From NCBI RefSeq assembly GCF_000194605.1, contig NC_015321.1:124001-188000 (forward strand): a DNA stretch of 64,000 bases, written 5' to 3'. Below, piece by piece: positions 63,436 through 64,000 of this stretch. Below the pieces are notes generated by a model that was not told where the DNA came from, searched no databases, and was given only the letters and a program-made list of their open reading frames with translations. The DNA is from Fluviicola taffensis DSM 16823. Lineage in GTDB: Bacteria; Bacteroidota; Bacteroidia; Flavobacteriales_D; Crocinitomicaceae. How positions within the stretch are numbered: the first letter of the stretch is position 1; each line of letters opens with the position of its first letter. The position numbers were made by a program, and so were the translations under genes.

Positions 63436-64000
63436 ATGACTGATTTTGCCCTACTAATAAGCGATTGGTACAGACTAAATGCTCGCGAGCTACCTTGGCG
63501 AAGCACCAAAAATGCGTATTTTATATGGTTGTCGGAGGTGATTTTACAACAAACGAGGGTTGATCAAGGGATGAAATACTACCTAAACCTCATCGAAAAC
63601 TACCCAAATTTGAAACAACTTGCCGATGCAGATGAAGAATCTATCTTGAAACTTTGGCAAGGATTAGGGTATTATTCTAGAGCCCGAAACTTGCATAAGA
63701 CAGCTCAACAAGTTCGGGATGAATACCAAGGAGAGTTTCCAAAAACGTATTCCGAAATCATTCAATTGAAAGGGATTGGTCCTTACACAGCTGCTGCAAT
63801 TTCATCTTTTGCCTTTGATTTACCTCATGCAGTAGTAGACGGAAATGTCTATCGCATATTGAGCAGGTATTATGGAATTGACGAACCGATTGATTCTACA
63901 CAAGGAAAGAAAACATTTCAAGCATTAGCAGATTCATTGATTCCCAGCTCAGATCCTGCTCTATTTAACCAAGCCATTATGGAATTTGGGGCCATGCAGT
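63436..64000 (+). CDS. mutY: A/G-specific adenine glycosylase, 3' end beyond the window
   Basis: 188 codons of the N-terminal half, cut by the window end. MTDFALLISDWYRLNARELPW, EVILQQTRVDQGMKYY (catalytic Glu and QQT), the helix-hairpin-helix LKGIGPYTAAAISSFAF and the catalytic Asp in VVDGNVYRILSR are all present. MutY removes adenine opposite 8-oxoguanine. The [4Fe-4S] Cys cluster and C-terminal 8-oxoG recognition domain lie outside the window. Confidence 0.93.
   Translation, partial: MTDFALLISDWYRLNARELPWRSTKNAYFIWLSEVILQQTRVDQGMKYYLNLIENYPNLKQLADADEESILKLWQGLGYYSRARNLHKTAQQVRDEYQGEFPKTYSEIIQLKGIGPYTAAAISSFAFDLPHAVVDGNVYRILSRYYGIDEPIDSTQGKKTFQALADSLIPSSDPALFNQAIMEFGAMQ

Overview
The window is chromosomal DNA of a low-GC Bacteroidota bacterium, most likely Flavobacteriales and possibly Crocinitomicaceae (Fluviicola-like; this last step is inference). 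The evidence is four secreted proteins with type IX secretion (T9SS) C-terminal sorting tails, Bacteroidota-restricted families (DUF4301, DUF4296, DUF3127, AURKAIP1/COX24-like miniprotein), and promoters of the Bacteroidota type (TTTG / TAnnTTTG) rather than -35/-10. No phage, IS element, CRISPR array or rRNA operon was seen. Layout: 0.2-2.7 kb, pdxJ and a two-gene unit (alpha/beta hydrolase, secreted protein). 2.8-9.0 kb, a TetR-TolC-adaptor-RND efflux operon with a candidate operator. 9.4-17.1 kb, mixed housekeeping and envelope genes (EamA transporter, DUF58, DUF4301, methyltransferase, cytochrome c-like lipoprotein, CsgG-like protein, cobalamin adenosyltransferase, DUF2795). 17.3-23.0 kb, a second, plus-strand RND pump. 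23.5-29.0 kb, two T9SS-exported proteins, one made of six near-identical 71-residue repeats and one of 1124 residues with Ig-like repeats. 29.4-31.7 kb, two tandem non-canonical tRNA-like genes and a higher-GC SDR + DUF434 gene pair. 31.8-33.7 kb, ychF and a small T9SS protein. The most unusual stretch is 33.9-38.5 kb: minus-strand genes of unknown function, most of them followed directly by an imperfect inverted repeat opening with TAAC and closing with GTTA, the architecture of integron gene cassettes with attC sites. No integrase is in the window, so this looks like a cluster of attC sites lacking integrase. Its distal end carries a fusion of a truncated fatty-acid desaturase to a secreted-protein gene that lost its start. 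38.8-52.6 kb holds peptidases (M28, M1), an alpha-oxoamine synthase, a histidine kinase, MarC, a decayed four-helix-bundle (23S-IVP type) gene between two heptamer microsatellites, OsmC, HPP, a stand-alone RpoA-CTD-like protein and others. 52.7-64.0 kb is a conserved block: glycosyltransferases, ruvC, dihydroorotase, a T9SS LVIVD-type protein, recX, an RNase E/G, a 30-residue basic miniprotein, an HU-family protein and the start of mutY, which runs off the end. Several plus-strand genes have a -7-like box ending exactly 4 nt before the ATG, suggesting leaderless mRNAs.
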